Part shown: positions 1 through 9,570 of the stretch, in pieces
Numbering within the stretch: position 1 is the first letter of the stretch
How the letters are laid out: each line of letters begins with the position of its first letter
From: Linum tenue
Taxonomy: Eukaryota > Streptophyta > Magnoliopsida > Malpighiales > Linaceae
Direction of reading: 5' to 3'
Length of the DNA: 64,000 nucleotides
Assembly (NCBI GenBank): GCA_946122785.1
Contig: CAMGYJ010000010.1
Coordinates: 11,383,467 to 11,447,466 of the forward strand
Notes under the pieces: model-generated
Seen by the model: only the letters and a program-made list of their open reading frames with translations
Told to the model about the DNA's origin: nothing
Databases searched by the model: none
Program-made: the position numbers and the translations under genes

Positions 1-396
1 GAGTGAACCCTAGGTCCTAATTATCTAAATCATAAACTATAAACACTAAGATGGTGCATTGATTTTTTTGCCTATATTTGGACGCATCATAACCGTCGGT
101 TATTGTTTCTAATTAAATTGATCTTGGGGTATAAGATTTGAGAATTAAGACCTAGATTTTGATCTTTTTTGCCTATATATGGTCTGAATTGACTGATCTT
201 TCGGACATTTTACTATACTCTAACCCATAAAGATCAAAATCTAGGTCTTAATTCTCTAAATCTTATACCCCAAGATCAATTTAATTAGAAACAATAATCG
301 ACGGTTATGATTCGTCCATATATAGGCAAAAAAAGTAATACACCATCTTAGGATTTATAGTTTATGATTTAGATAATTAGGACCTAGGGTTCACTC
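1..396. repeat. Near-perfect palindromic (foldback/MITE-like) element
   Basis: The first ~170 bases reappear as their reverse complement in the last ~170, ending at GGTTCACTC, the complement of the opening GAGTGAACC. The arms differ by only a few bases and flank a spacer of roughly 55 bases. There is no coding capacity. This is the form of a foldback element or a MITE with very long TIRs. The left edge coincides with the window edge, so a target-site duplication cannot be tested and the element may extend further left. Confidence 0.85.
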
Positions 397-477
397 ATTA
401 AGGGTTAGGGTATAGTATCATGCCCAAAAATCCTGCTAATTCGAGGTCTAGATATCGTTTTCATACTCAAGGTATGC

Positions 478-504
478 GGTACCCCGGATTTCACCCGGGG
501 TACC
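478..504. repeat. Short GC-rich hairpin
   Basis: The arms GGTACCCCGG and its complement are separated by a loop of about 6 bases. It lies between the palindromic element and the AT microsatellite. No function can be assigned. Confidence 0.5.
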
Positions 505-514
505 GTAGAAGGCA

Positions 515-516
<2 letters not shown>

Positions 517-546
<30 letters not shown>
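517..546. repeat. (AT)15 microsatellite
   Basis: About 15 AT units lie directly outside the left TIR of the large element that follows. A shorter AT run (10089-10101) lies directly outside the right TIR, so the element appears to sit inside a split AT microsatellite. Confidence 0.9.
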
Positions 547-550
<4 letters not shown>

Positions 551-552
551 AA

Positions 553-608
553 GGCTAGCATACGTCCGGGCGTACGCTAACCTTTGCGTATGCCCCTGTT
601 CACACTTG
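553..608 (+). repeat. Left terminal inverted repeat
   Basis: This is the inverted partner of 10025-10082, with about 80% identity over ~55 bases. The TIR itself contains an imperfect palindrome around CGTCCGGGCG. Confidence 0.75.
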
Positions 609-1058
609 AAAATTAATTATTAAATATTTTTATTTAAATTATACTAAATTAAATATTAATGATAATTTAAATTACAACCACATACATGGAATAATTATTG
701 TGTACGTTTTAGTCCCTCATCAATCTTTATCATTCATTATGGTAATCAATCATCTAACTTTTGATTATATGAATTTTAATACCTTCTTTTTTCAAATCAA
801 AATTTTTAATACTCAAATTTTGTGTTTAGAATTATAAATTTGCTTCTTCCAAGGCCTATCATTTCCCATTTTATTTTGTTATAAACTCATTTCCCTGCTT
901 CTTCCTCCCAAGCCCCAGCCGATAAAGGGGAATAAACATAGCTTTGTTTTATTTTAGTTCAACGTTTGGATGTTTGGTCTTATAAACAGATCTTTGATTT
1001 TAGGAGAGGGTAAGCAGGAGCTTCCGGCGGAGATTCCAGCTCCGGTCAAGGAGCAGCA

Positions 1059-1278
1059 GGCTGTTCGATTTGGGCCGTCGCTAACGAAATAGACTTTCCG
1101 CTTTGAAATCTCTCGAAGGGGTTTGACAGGTAGGAAGAGTCCAACGCTGCTGGGAACGCGACGACGATGTCATCGAGCTTCGTTCTTCCCTCTCCACTGG
1201 TTCTCTTTCCCGGCGTGATTCTCGCCCGGCAGATGTACGAATCGAAATCCTCTCCTAATCCACGCTGGCCTTTGGATT
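1059..1278 (+). repeat. First copy of a ~215-bp tandem unit (split by the retroelement)
   Basis: This GC-richer stretch is clearly homologous, though diverged (roughly 75%), to 9353-9570 in the same orientation. Shared blocks include CGACGACGATGT, TCTTCCCTCTCC and CGAAATCCT. The last five bases, GGATT, are the left target-site duplication of the retroelement. Before insertion the two copies would have been adjacent. Confidence 0.75.
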
Positions 1279-2222
1279 TGATATGAGCTTAAATTGCTTC
1301 CATTCCAAGCTCGATTTGTTCGTTCAAGAAATTAAGCCAACTCATTTGCGCAACCTGAGTTTTTGGCTAAGTGTTATGACGAGTTCGGGTAGCCTACTTT
1401 GCGAGCTCGAATCTTCCGATTGGGTTGGTATAAATGAGAGTTTAGGGCGTCGTTTTGAAGATGAAGACTTCCTGAACAAGTTGGTATGGATTTCGGGTTC
1501 AAACGACGTCATTAAGACTACTGTTCAAGACCTTAAAGTAGCTATCTCGAAACTGGCAAACTGCCAGAAATTGGCTAAGTCTGGAAGCATGGTCAGGAAG
1601 GCAGATTTGGAGCTCCATTCATGGCAGATGGGAACGATTCGAAGGAGGAACTTCCATCCACCACACGAAATACGTATTTTACTCTACAAAGGAGAGGCAT
1701 TGGATAATCGGTGGGATGCTTGGAAGTCATTGATTGAGAGCCGCTAAGATGTATCGATGGTTGTTTGGTGACTGGACCTTACGACATAATTGTTCTTGTT
1801 TCCTTGTTTGAGTTGGAGTTTTATTCCTTTTCTGTTTGAGGATTGTTTGTCGAGTCCCAGTAGGTTTAGGAGGGTGTTAATCGAGTTATTCTAGCTAGCT
1901 ATATAAGGAATTTTATTAAGTTGTAATCGGCAGTCGAAGTTTAATAAAAGAACCCTTGTCATCGAGTCTTTTCAAGCTCTTTGATTGTCCTTGTTGCGTG
2001 GATTCAAGTCCATCAATAAGCGAGCTCAGCATCGATTGATTCACCACATCAATCGTGGACGAGTTGCACCATCGTTGGATCGAGCCTCTTCCCCGTAAGT
2101 CGGTGTTGAAGTTGCACCTTCCAGCTCTGTTTTCCCTGTTCTTGCCTTGTTTTTGTTTGCACGCTGAAGTTCTTGAAGTTTTTGCTCGACTGGACTCAAA
2201 GCTCGTGGGTCTGAGCATATCA
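1279..2222 (+). repeat. LTR 1 of tandem gypsy-type element
   Basis: It starts TGATATG and ends CATATCA. A 154-codon ORF at its start is LTR sequence, not a gene; it reappears frameshifted in the other two LTRs. It is preceded by GGATT. Confidence 0.9.
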
Positions 2223-2224
2223 AG

Positions 2225-2238
2225 TGGCATCAGTAGCC
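2225..2238 (+). promoter_or_regulatory. Primer binding site, unit 1
   Basis: TGGCATCAGTAGCC, two bases after LTR 1, resembles the initiator-Met tRNA primer site TGGTATCAGAGC with mismatches. Confidence 0.6.
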
Positions 2239-2377
2239 TTGGTTCAACACAGCGGACAAGACGTCAAAGGCGGCGTTACCCGTCGCTGCCAGGACTCGCG
2301 CTAAGTATCCCATTGCCGATCGAACACCTGAACAGAGTTCGTCGTCCAGCGACGAACGGGAGTCCGACAGACCTGCG

Positions 2378-4069
2378 ATGGTCGAACAGCAAATAAATAT
2401 GTCTGAGCTTCTGCAAACCCTCACTGCCCATCTCAACCTCACGTTTCAGACTCAATTCGATCACCTTAATCGGCGATTAGATGCTCTGTCTCCACCGACG
2501 AATCCTACTACACAACAGGGCACTCCAACGACACCCAATGTGGCCTTAACGGCGGATCAAAACGAGCATGAGCACCCTCGAGTCAATCAGGATCTCAACG
2601 AGAGGTTTCAGGACTTGGAACGGCGGCTGATCGCTGCAGAAACGGAACCGCGAACCCGTCATCGCGAATTTCGCGAGCATGAGTGGCGTCCCCCTGAAGC
2701 ATAGTATGGTCCAGCAGCAGAGTTACGAGGAATCAAATTGTCGATTCCCTCGTTCAATGGCGCCACCAATGCGACAAATTACCTTGATTGGGAAAGAAAG
2801 ATGATTCTCTTCTTTCAATGCGGCCATTACACGGAAGAACAGAAGGTATAGATCGCTACGTACGAGTTCACAATATGCAGCGATGTGGTGGGAGAAGACG
2901 CAGTTACGGAGGAGGCAAAATTCACAGCCTCCAATCACAACCTGGAATGAGTTGCGAGGCTTGCTGAGAGACAGATTTGTCCCGGCGTATTATCAACGAG
3001 AATTGTTTGATGCTTTGCAGGGCATTCGACAAGGAACACGCTCCGTGGACGAGTACTTTAAGGAGCTCGAGCTGTTAATGTTGCGTGCCGATGTTCGCGA
3101 AGACAGGGAGCAACGATTTCTCGATTCCTCCATGGTCTCAATCGAGACATTAGGAATGAGATCGAGCTTCGCCAATTTGTGGAACTTGAGGAAGTCGTGC
3201 ACATGGCCATTAAAGTAGAGAAGCAACAAAGAGCAAGTACGGGAAGAAGGTTCTCTGCTCCGAAATCTGGTTCGGGGCAGACCTCTATGCCTCAATCCGA
3301 GCAGCCCAGAGTAGAATCGGCCAAATTGGCACCTCGGACGACTGCTCCAGTCATGCACGACAAGCCGGGAGGTTCGTCAAGCAGTATTCAATGCTTTAAG
3401 TGTTTTGGCAGAGGGCACAAGGCCAATCAATGTCCGAACAAGCGAGCTTTGGTGCTTCGGGATGGGGAGTACGTGACTGATGATGAGGAAGAGAAGGACC
3501 GGGATGAACATAGTGGGTCTGATTCTGACATTGACGAGTCAATAGAGGCTGAAACTCCTCCGCGCAGGCAAGCTAATCGTGTAAATCGTCGAGCTCTTAC
3601 TCTTGATTTTCGCGCTGACGAAGAACAACGAGACAATTTGTTCCACACTCGTTGTACGGTTTGAGGGTAGGCTACTGTCCGTCGTGATCGATGGGGGAGC
3701 TGTACGAACATTGTGAGCCTAGATGCTGTCAAAAGTCTTGGGTTAAGTACGATCTAACACCCTCAACCTTATAGCCTTCATTGGCTCAATGAATATGGCA
3801 CTCTCAAGGTGAACAAACAGGCCAAAGTACGGTTTAAAATTGGCCTTTATGAGGATGAGCTTTGGTGTGACGTAGCTCCTATGCAAGCCACTCATCTTCT
3901 GCTAGGGCGACCATGGCAATATGATCGAGGAGCTATTCACGACGGGAGAACTAATTGCTATCGATTCAGGCAAGGAGAGCACAAGTTTCTGCTTAAACCG
4001 CTAACACCGGCTGAGGTTCACGCCGATCAGCAGAAAATGGCGGCAAATCGTGCAAAAATGAGGACGTGA
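2378..4069 (+). pseudogene. Gypsy gag-protease pseudogene, unit 1
   Basis: Several frames together give a gypsy Gag. It has an N-terminal region (MVEQQINMSELL), a retrotransposon gag core (around DRFVPAYYQRELF and SVDEYFKELELL), and a CCHC zinc knuckle, CFKCFGRGHKANQC, fitting C-x2-C-x4-H-x4-C. An acidic stretch follows (DDEEEKDRDEHSGSDSDIDE). Then comes an aspartic protease resembling the Ty3 family, with VVIDGGA at the active-site position and LLGRPWQYDRGAIHDG. It is disabled by in-frame TAG codons at 2702-2704 and 2849-2851 and by several one-base shifts. Both TAGs recur in unit 2, so they predate the duplication. There is no RT or integrase downstream. Confidence 0.85.
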
Positions 4070-4832
4070 CTAGTAGCTCAAAGCCTCAGGGGCGTACTGG
4101 CGCGGGGCTGATGGCTGGGAGATTCATGTTTACTGCTTTTAAAAAGGTCAGCTTCCACAGTTGCCACCACGCTGGCAACTCTGCTCTCCGACACCAAAAC
4201 AGAGCAGGAGAGAGGAGCAATGGGACGGAGCAGCTGGGCGACCGGAGCGAACCCAATGCCTTCATCATCTTCCACGAGGGCCTGGAATTCTCCTCCAACA
4301 GAGAAATCGACCCGAACAAGCCCTCGTTGCAAGACCCGCTTCGGGTTTACAAGCCTCTGGCAGCACCCCCGGCAGGCAGCAAATCGGTGAATGGGGTGGA
4401 TCGTCTGGGCAAGAATCGTTGCTAAAGGGGAGTATGGAATCGTTTGTTCCGCCGTCAGGATGCTTTGAAGTCGATCAATTGGACCTTGGAGTGGCTGGCA
4501 TCAAAACACCCAATTCAGCATCGCAAATTCTGGGTTCCTTGTTTTTGAAAACCATCGTTGGCGGAAGGAGCGACGGGTTGGTTCGCCGCGAATGGCGACA
4601 GTTCGAGGCACAAGTGTGGTCCAGGAAGTCGATTGGAGGTGTGGCCAACCTCGTGGGAGCACTGAATTGGAGTGGCAAGACCAGAATCGAAATTCCCAAT
4701 CCAGCTGCTCAAGAACACTGTTTCGAATTGCAGAAAAGGGAGTTTGGAATGCCATCTTTTGACCCGATTTGGTCTGATTTTTGTGCAGATTTCGAGAAGA
4801 AGAAAGATCCAGCTTTGAGGACAAAGCTTTTT
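4070..4832 (+). other. Post-protease internal region, unit 1 (unrecognised)
   Basis: This replaces the pol genes expected after protease. A long frame exists (4161-4925), but parallel frames are open in unit 2 over different extents, so no single reading frame is conserved. Translations include phrases such as FIIFHEGLEFSSNREIDPN and LLQQRNRPEQ. No family is recognised; it could be captured sequence or decayed non-coding DNA. Confidence 0.5.
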
Positions 4833-4846
4833 GAAGAGGGGGAGCC

Positions 4847-5788
4847 TGATATGAGCTTAATTGCTTCCATTCCAAGCTCGATTTGTTCGTTCAAGAAGTT
4901 AAGCCAACTCATTTGCGCAACCTGAGTTTTTGGCTAAGTGTTATGACGAGTTCGGGTAGCCTACTTTGCGAGCTCGAATCTTCCGATTGGGTTGGTATAA
5001 ATGAGAGTTTAGGGCGTCGTTTTGAGATGAAGACTTCCTGAACAAGTTGGTATGGATTTCGGGTTCAAACGACGTCATTAAGACTACTGTTCAAGACCTT
5101 AAAGTAGCTATCTCGAAACTGGCAAACTGCCAGAAATTGGCTAAGTCTGGAAGCATGGTCAGGAAGGCAGATTTGGAGCTCCATTCATGGCAGATGGGAA
5201 CGATTCGAAGGAGGAACTTCCATCCACACGAAAATACGTATTTTACTCTACAAAGGAGAGGCATTGGATAATCGGTGGGATGCTTGGAAGTCATTGATTG
5301 AGAGCCGCTAAGATGGTATCGATGGTTGTTTGGTGACTTGGACCTTACGACATAATTGTTCTTGTTTCCTTGTTTGAGTTGGAGTTTTATTCCTTTTCTG
5401 TTTGAGGATTGTTTGTCGAGTCCCAGTAGGTTTAGGAGGGTGTTAATCGAGTTATTCTAGCTAGCTATATAAGAGGAATTTATTAAGTTGTAATCGGCAG
5501 TCGAAGTTTAATAAAAGAACCCTTGTCATCGAGTCTTTTCAAGCTCTTTGATTGTCCTTGTTGCGTGGATTCAAGTCCATCAATAAGCGAGCTCAGCATC
5601 GATTGATTCACCACATCAATCGTGGACGAGTTGCACCATCGTTGGATCGAGCCTCTTCCCCGTAAGTCGGTGTGAAGTTGCACCTTCCAGCTCTGTTTTC
5701 CCTGTTCTTGCCTTGTTTTTGTTTGCACGCTGAAGTTCTTGAAGTTTTTGCTCGACTGGACTCAAAGCTCGTGGGTCTGAGCATATCA
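4847..5788 (+). repeat. LTR 2 (shared middle LTR)
   Basis: It is preceded by the polypurine tract at 4833-4846 and followed by the primer-site sequence. It differs from LTR 1 mainly by single-base indels. Confidence 0.9.
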
Positions 5789-5790
5789 AG

Positions 5791-5804
5791 TGGCATCAGT
5801 AGCC
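5791..5804 (+). promoter_or_regulatory. Primer binding site, unit 2
   Basis: The sequence and spacing match the site after LTR 1. Confidence 0.6.
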
Positions 5805-5943
5805 TTGGTTCAACACAGCGGACAAGACGTCAAAGGCGGCGTTACCCGTCGCTGCCAGGACTCGCGCTAAGTATCCCATTGCCGATCGAACACCTGAACA
5901 GAGTTCGTCGTCCAGCGACGAACGGGAGTCCGACAGACCTGCG

Positions 5944-7674
5944 ATGGTCGAACAGCAAATAAATATGTCTGAGCTTCTGCAAACCCTCACTGCCCATCTC
6001 AACCTCACGTTTCAGACTCAATTCGATCACCTTAATCGGCGATTAGATGCTCTGTCTCCACCGACGAATCCTACTACACAACAGGGCACTCCAACGACAC
6101 CCAATGTGGCCTTAACGGCGGATCAAAACGAGCATGAGCACCCTCGAGTCAATCAGGATCTCAACGAGAGGTTTCAGGACTTGGAACGGCGGCTGATCGC
6201 TGCAGAAACGGAACCGCGAACCCGTCATCGCGAATTTCGCGAGCATGAGTGGCGTCCCCCTGAAGCATAGTATGGTCCAGCAGCAGAGTTACGAGGAATC
6301 AAATTGTCGATTCCCTCGTTCAATGGCGCCACCAATGCGACAAATTACCTTGATTGGGAAAGAAAGATGATTCTCTTCTTTCAATGCGGCCATTACACGG
6401 AAGAACAGAAGGTATAGATCGCTACGTACGAGTTCACATATTATGCAGCGATGTGGTGGAGAAGACGCAGTTACGGAGGAGGCAAAATTCACAGCCTCCA
6501 ATCACAACCTGGAATGAGTGCGAGGCTTGCTGAGAGACAGATTTGTCCCGGCGTATTATCAACGAGAATTGTTTGATGCTTTGCAGGGCATTCGACAAGG
6601 AACACGCTCCGTGGACGAGTACTTTAAGGAGCTCGAGCTGTTAATGTTGCGTGCCGATGTTCGCGAAGACAGGGAGGCAACGATTTCTCGATTCCTCCAT
6701 GGTCTCAATCGAGACATTAGGAATGAGATCGAGCTTCGCCAATTTGTGGAACTTGAGGAAGTCGTGCACATGGCCATTAAAGTAGAGAAGCAACAAAGAG
6801 CAAGTACGGGAAGGTTCTCTGCTCCGAAATCTGGTTCGGGGCAGACCTCTATGCCTCAATCCGAGCAGCCCAGAGTAGAATCGGCCAAATTGGCACCTCG
6901 GACGACTGCTCCAGTCATGCACGACAAGCCGGGAGGTTCGTCAAGCAGTATTCAATGCTTTAAGTGTTTTGGCAGAGGGCACAAGGCCAATCAATGTCCG
7001 AACAAGCGAGCTTTGGTGCTTCGGGATGGGGAGTACGTGACTGATGATGAGGAAGAGAAGGACCGGGATGAACATAGTGGGTCTGATTCTGACATTGACG
7101 AGTCAATAGAGGCTGAAACTCCTCCCGCAGGCAAGCTAATCGGTGTAAATCGTCGAGCTCTTACTCTTGATTTTCGCGCTGACGAAGAACAACGAGACAA
7201 TTTGTTCCACACTCGTTGTACGGTTGAGGGTAGGCTACTGTCCGTCGTGATCGATGGGGGAGCTGTACGAACATTGTGAGCCTAGATGCTGTCAAAAGTC
7301 TTGGGTTAAGTACGATCTAACACCCTCAACCTTATAGCCTTCATTGGCTCAATGAATATGGCACTCTCAAGGTGAACAAACAGGCCAAAGTACGGTTTAA
7401 AATTGGCCTTTATGAGGATGAGCTTTGGTGTGACGTAGCTCCTATGCAAGCCACTCATCTTCTGCTAGGGCGACCATGGCAATATGATCGAGGAGCTATT
7501 CACGACGGGAGAACTAATTGCTATCGATTCAGGCAAGGAGAGCACAAGTTTCTGCTTAAACCGCTAACACCGGCTGAGGTTCACGCCGATCAGCAGAAAA
7601 TGGCGGCAAATCGGTGCAAAAATGAGGACGTGACTAGTAGCTCAAAGCCTCAGGGGCTACTGGCGCGGGGCTGA
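5944..7674 (+). pseudogene. Gypsy gag-protease pseudogene, unit 2
   Basis: This is the second copy of the same Gag-protease region, better preserved. One open frame (6518-7279) runs from the gag core through the CCHC knuckle to the protease active site, which reads VVIDGGAV. The rest of the protease (LLGRPWQYD) follows in another frame. The TAG codons at 6268-6270 and 6415-6417 match those of unit 1. Differences from unit 1 are mostly one-base indels plus one 3-base indel near 6810. Gag here would form the capsid if supplied intact. As written, neither copy can make a full Gag. Confidence 0.85.
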
Positions 7675-8398
7675 TGGCTGGGAGATTCATGTTTACTGCT
7701 TTTAAAAAAGGTCAGCTTCCACAGTTGCCACCACGCTGGCAACTCTGCTCTCCGACACCAAACAGAGCAGGAGAGAGGAGCAATGGGACGGAGCAGCTGG
7801 GCGACCGGAGCGAACCCAATGCCTTCATCATCTTCCACGAGGGCCTGGAATTCTCCTCCAACAGAGAAATCGACCCGAACAAGCCCTCGTTGCAAGACCC
7901 GCTTCGGGTTTACAAGCCTCTGGCAGCACCCGCGGCAGGCAGCAAATCGGGTGAATGGGGTGGATCGTCTGGGCAAGAATCGTTGCTAAAGGGGAGTATG
8001 GAATCGTTTGTTCCGCCGTCAGGATGCTTTGAAGTCGATCAATTGGACCTTGGAGTGGCTGGCATCAAAACACCCAATTCAGCATCGCAAATTCTGGGTT
8101 CCTTGTTTTTGAAAACCATCGTTGGCGGGAAGGAGCGACGGTTGGTTCGCCGCGAATGGCGACAGTTCGAGGCACAAGTGTGGTCCAGGAAGTCGATTGG
8201 AGGTGTGGCCAACCTCGTGGGAGCACTGAATTGGAGTGGCAAGACCAGAATCGAAAATTCCCAATCCAGCTGCTCAAGAACACTGTTTTCGAATTGCAGA
8301 AAAGGGAGTTTGGAATGCCATCTTTTGACCCGATTTGGTCTGATTTTTGTGCAGATTTCGAGAAGAAGAAAGATCCAGCTTTGAGGACAAAGCTTTTT
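7675..8398 (+). other. Post-protease internal region, unit 2 (unrecognised)
   Basis: This is the copy of 4070-4832. It holds an open frame of 236 codons in a frame that is broken in unit 1. It ends in the polypurine tract before LTR 3. Confidence 0.5.
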
Positions 8399-8412
8399 GA
8401 AGAGGGGGAGCC

Positions 8413-9352
8413 TGATATGAGCTTAAATTGCTTCCATTCCAAGCTCGATTTGTTCGTTCAAGAAGTTAAGCCAACTCATTTGCGCAACCTGAGTTTTTGG
8501 CTAAGTGTTATGACGAGTTCGGGTAGCCTACTTTGCGAGCTCGATCTTCCGATTGGGTTGGTATAAATGAGAGTTTAGGGCGTCGTTTTGAAGATGAAGA
8601 CTTCCTGAACAAGTTGGTATGGATTTCGGGTTCAAACGACGTCATTAAGACTACTGTTCAAGACCTTAAAGTAGCTATCTCGAAACTGGCAAACTGCCAG
8701 AAATTGGCTAAGTCTGGAAGCATGGTCAGGAAGGCAGATTTGGAGCTCCATTCATGGCAGATGGGAACGATTCGAAGAGGAACTTCCATCCACACGAAAA
8801 TACGTATTTTACTCTACAAAGGAGAGCATTGGATAATCGGTGGGATGCTTGGAAGTCATTGATTGAGAGCCGCTAAGATGGTATCGATGGTTGTTTGGTG
8901 ACTTGGACCTTACGACATAATTGTTCTTGTTTCCTTGTTTGAGTTGGAGTTTTATTCCTTTCTGTTTGAGGATTGTTTGTCGAGTCCCAGTAGGTTTAGG
9001 AGGGTGTTAATCGAGTTATTCTAGCTAGCTATATAAGGAAGTTTATTAAGTTGTAATCGGCAGTCGAAGTTTAATAAAAGAACCCTTGTCATCGAGTCTT
9101 TTCAAGCTCTTTGATTGTCCTTGTTGCGTGGATTCAAGTCCATCAATAAGCGAGCTCAGCATCGATTGATTCACCACATCAATCATGGACGAGTTGCACC
9201 ATCGTTGGATCGAGCCTCTTCCCCGTAAGTCGGTGTTGAAGTTGCACCTTCCAGCTCCGTTTTCCCTGTTCTTGCCTTGTTTTTGTTTGCACGTTGAAGT
9301 TCTTGAAGTTTTTGCTCGACTGGACTCAAAGCTCGTGGGTCTGAGCATATCA
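8413..9352 (+). repeat. LTR 3 of tandem gypsy-type element
   Basis: It is preceded by the polypurine tract at 8399-8412. Its last bases, CATATCA, abut the right GGATT duplication. Confidence 0.9.
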
Positions 9353-9570
9353 GGATTCGGGCCGCTGCAGCGAAGTCGGCACTCCACTTTGGAATCTCTC
9401 CAAGGGCGTCAACCGGTAAGAAGAATTCAGCGATGCCAGGGACCCGACGACGATGTGACCAAGATCCGGTCTTCCCTCTCCGCTGGTTCTATTACCCGGC
9501 GCGATTGTCGCCCTGCAGATCTCTAATTCGAAATCCTTTCCTAATCGCCACCGGCCTCTCCAACTCCCTC
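9353..9570 (+). repeat. Second copy of the ~215-bp tandem unit
   Basis: It begins with GGATT, the right target-site duplication of the tandem LTR element, and then aligns with 1059-1278. Confidence 0.75.

Larger units (their letters stand above)
1279..9352 (+). mobile_element. Gypsy-type gag-protease (TR-GAG-like) element as a tandem LTR-int-LTR-int-LTR array
   Basis: Three near-identical LTRs (944, 942 and 940 bp) begin TGATATG and end CATATCA, and alternate with two internal regions of about 2.6 kb. The whole array is bounded by one 5-bp duplication, GGATT at 1274-1278 and 9353-9357. Each unit has a tRNA-Met-like primer site after the LTR (TGGCATCAG) and a polypurine tract (GAAGAGGGGGAGCC) before the next LTR. 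The interiors encode only gag and a gypsy-type protease; no reverse transcriptase, RNase H or integrase is present. It is therefore non-autonomous, like the described TR-GAG class. The array could come from unequal recombination between LTRs or from integration of a concatemeric cDNA. Confidence 0.9.

Noticed and set aside
400..412. Telomere-like AAGGGTTAGGG
   Set aside because: Only about two imperfect units; not an interstitial telomere array.
1283..1747. 154-codon gene at the start of LTR 1
   Set aside because: Lies wholly inside an LTR and is frameshifted in LTRs 2 and 3.
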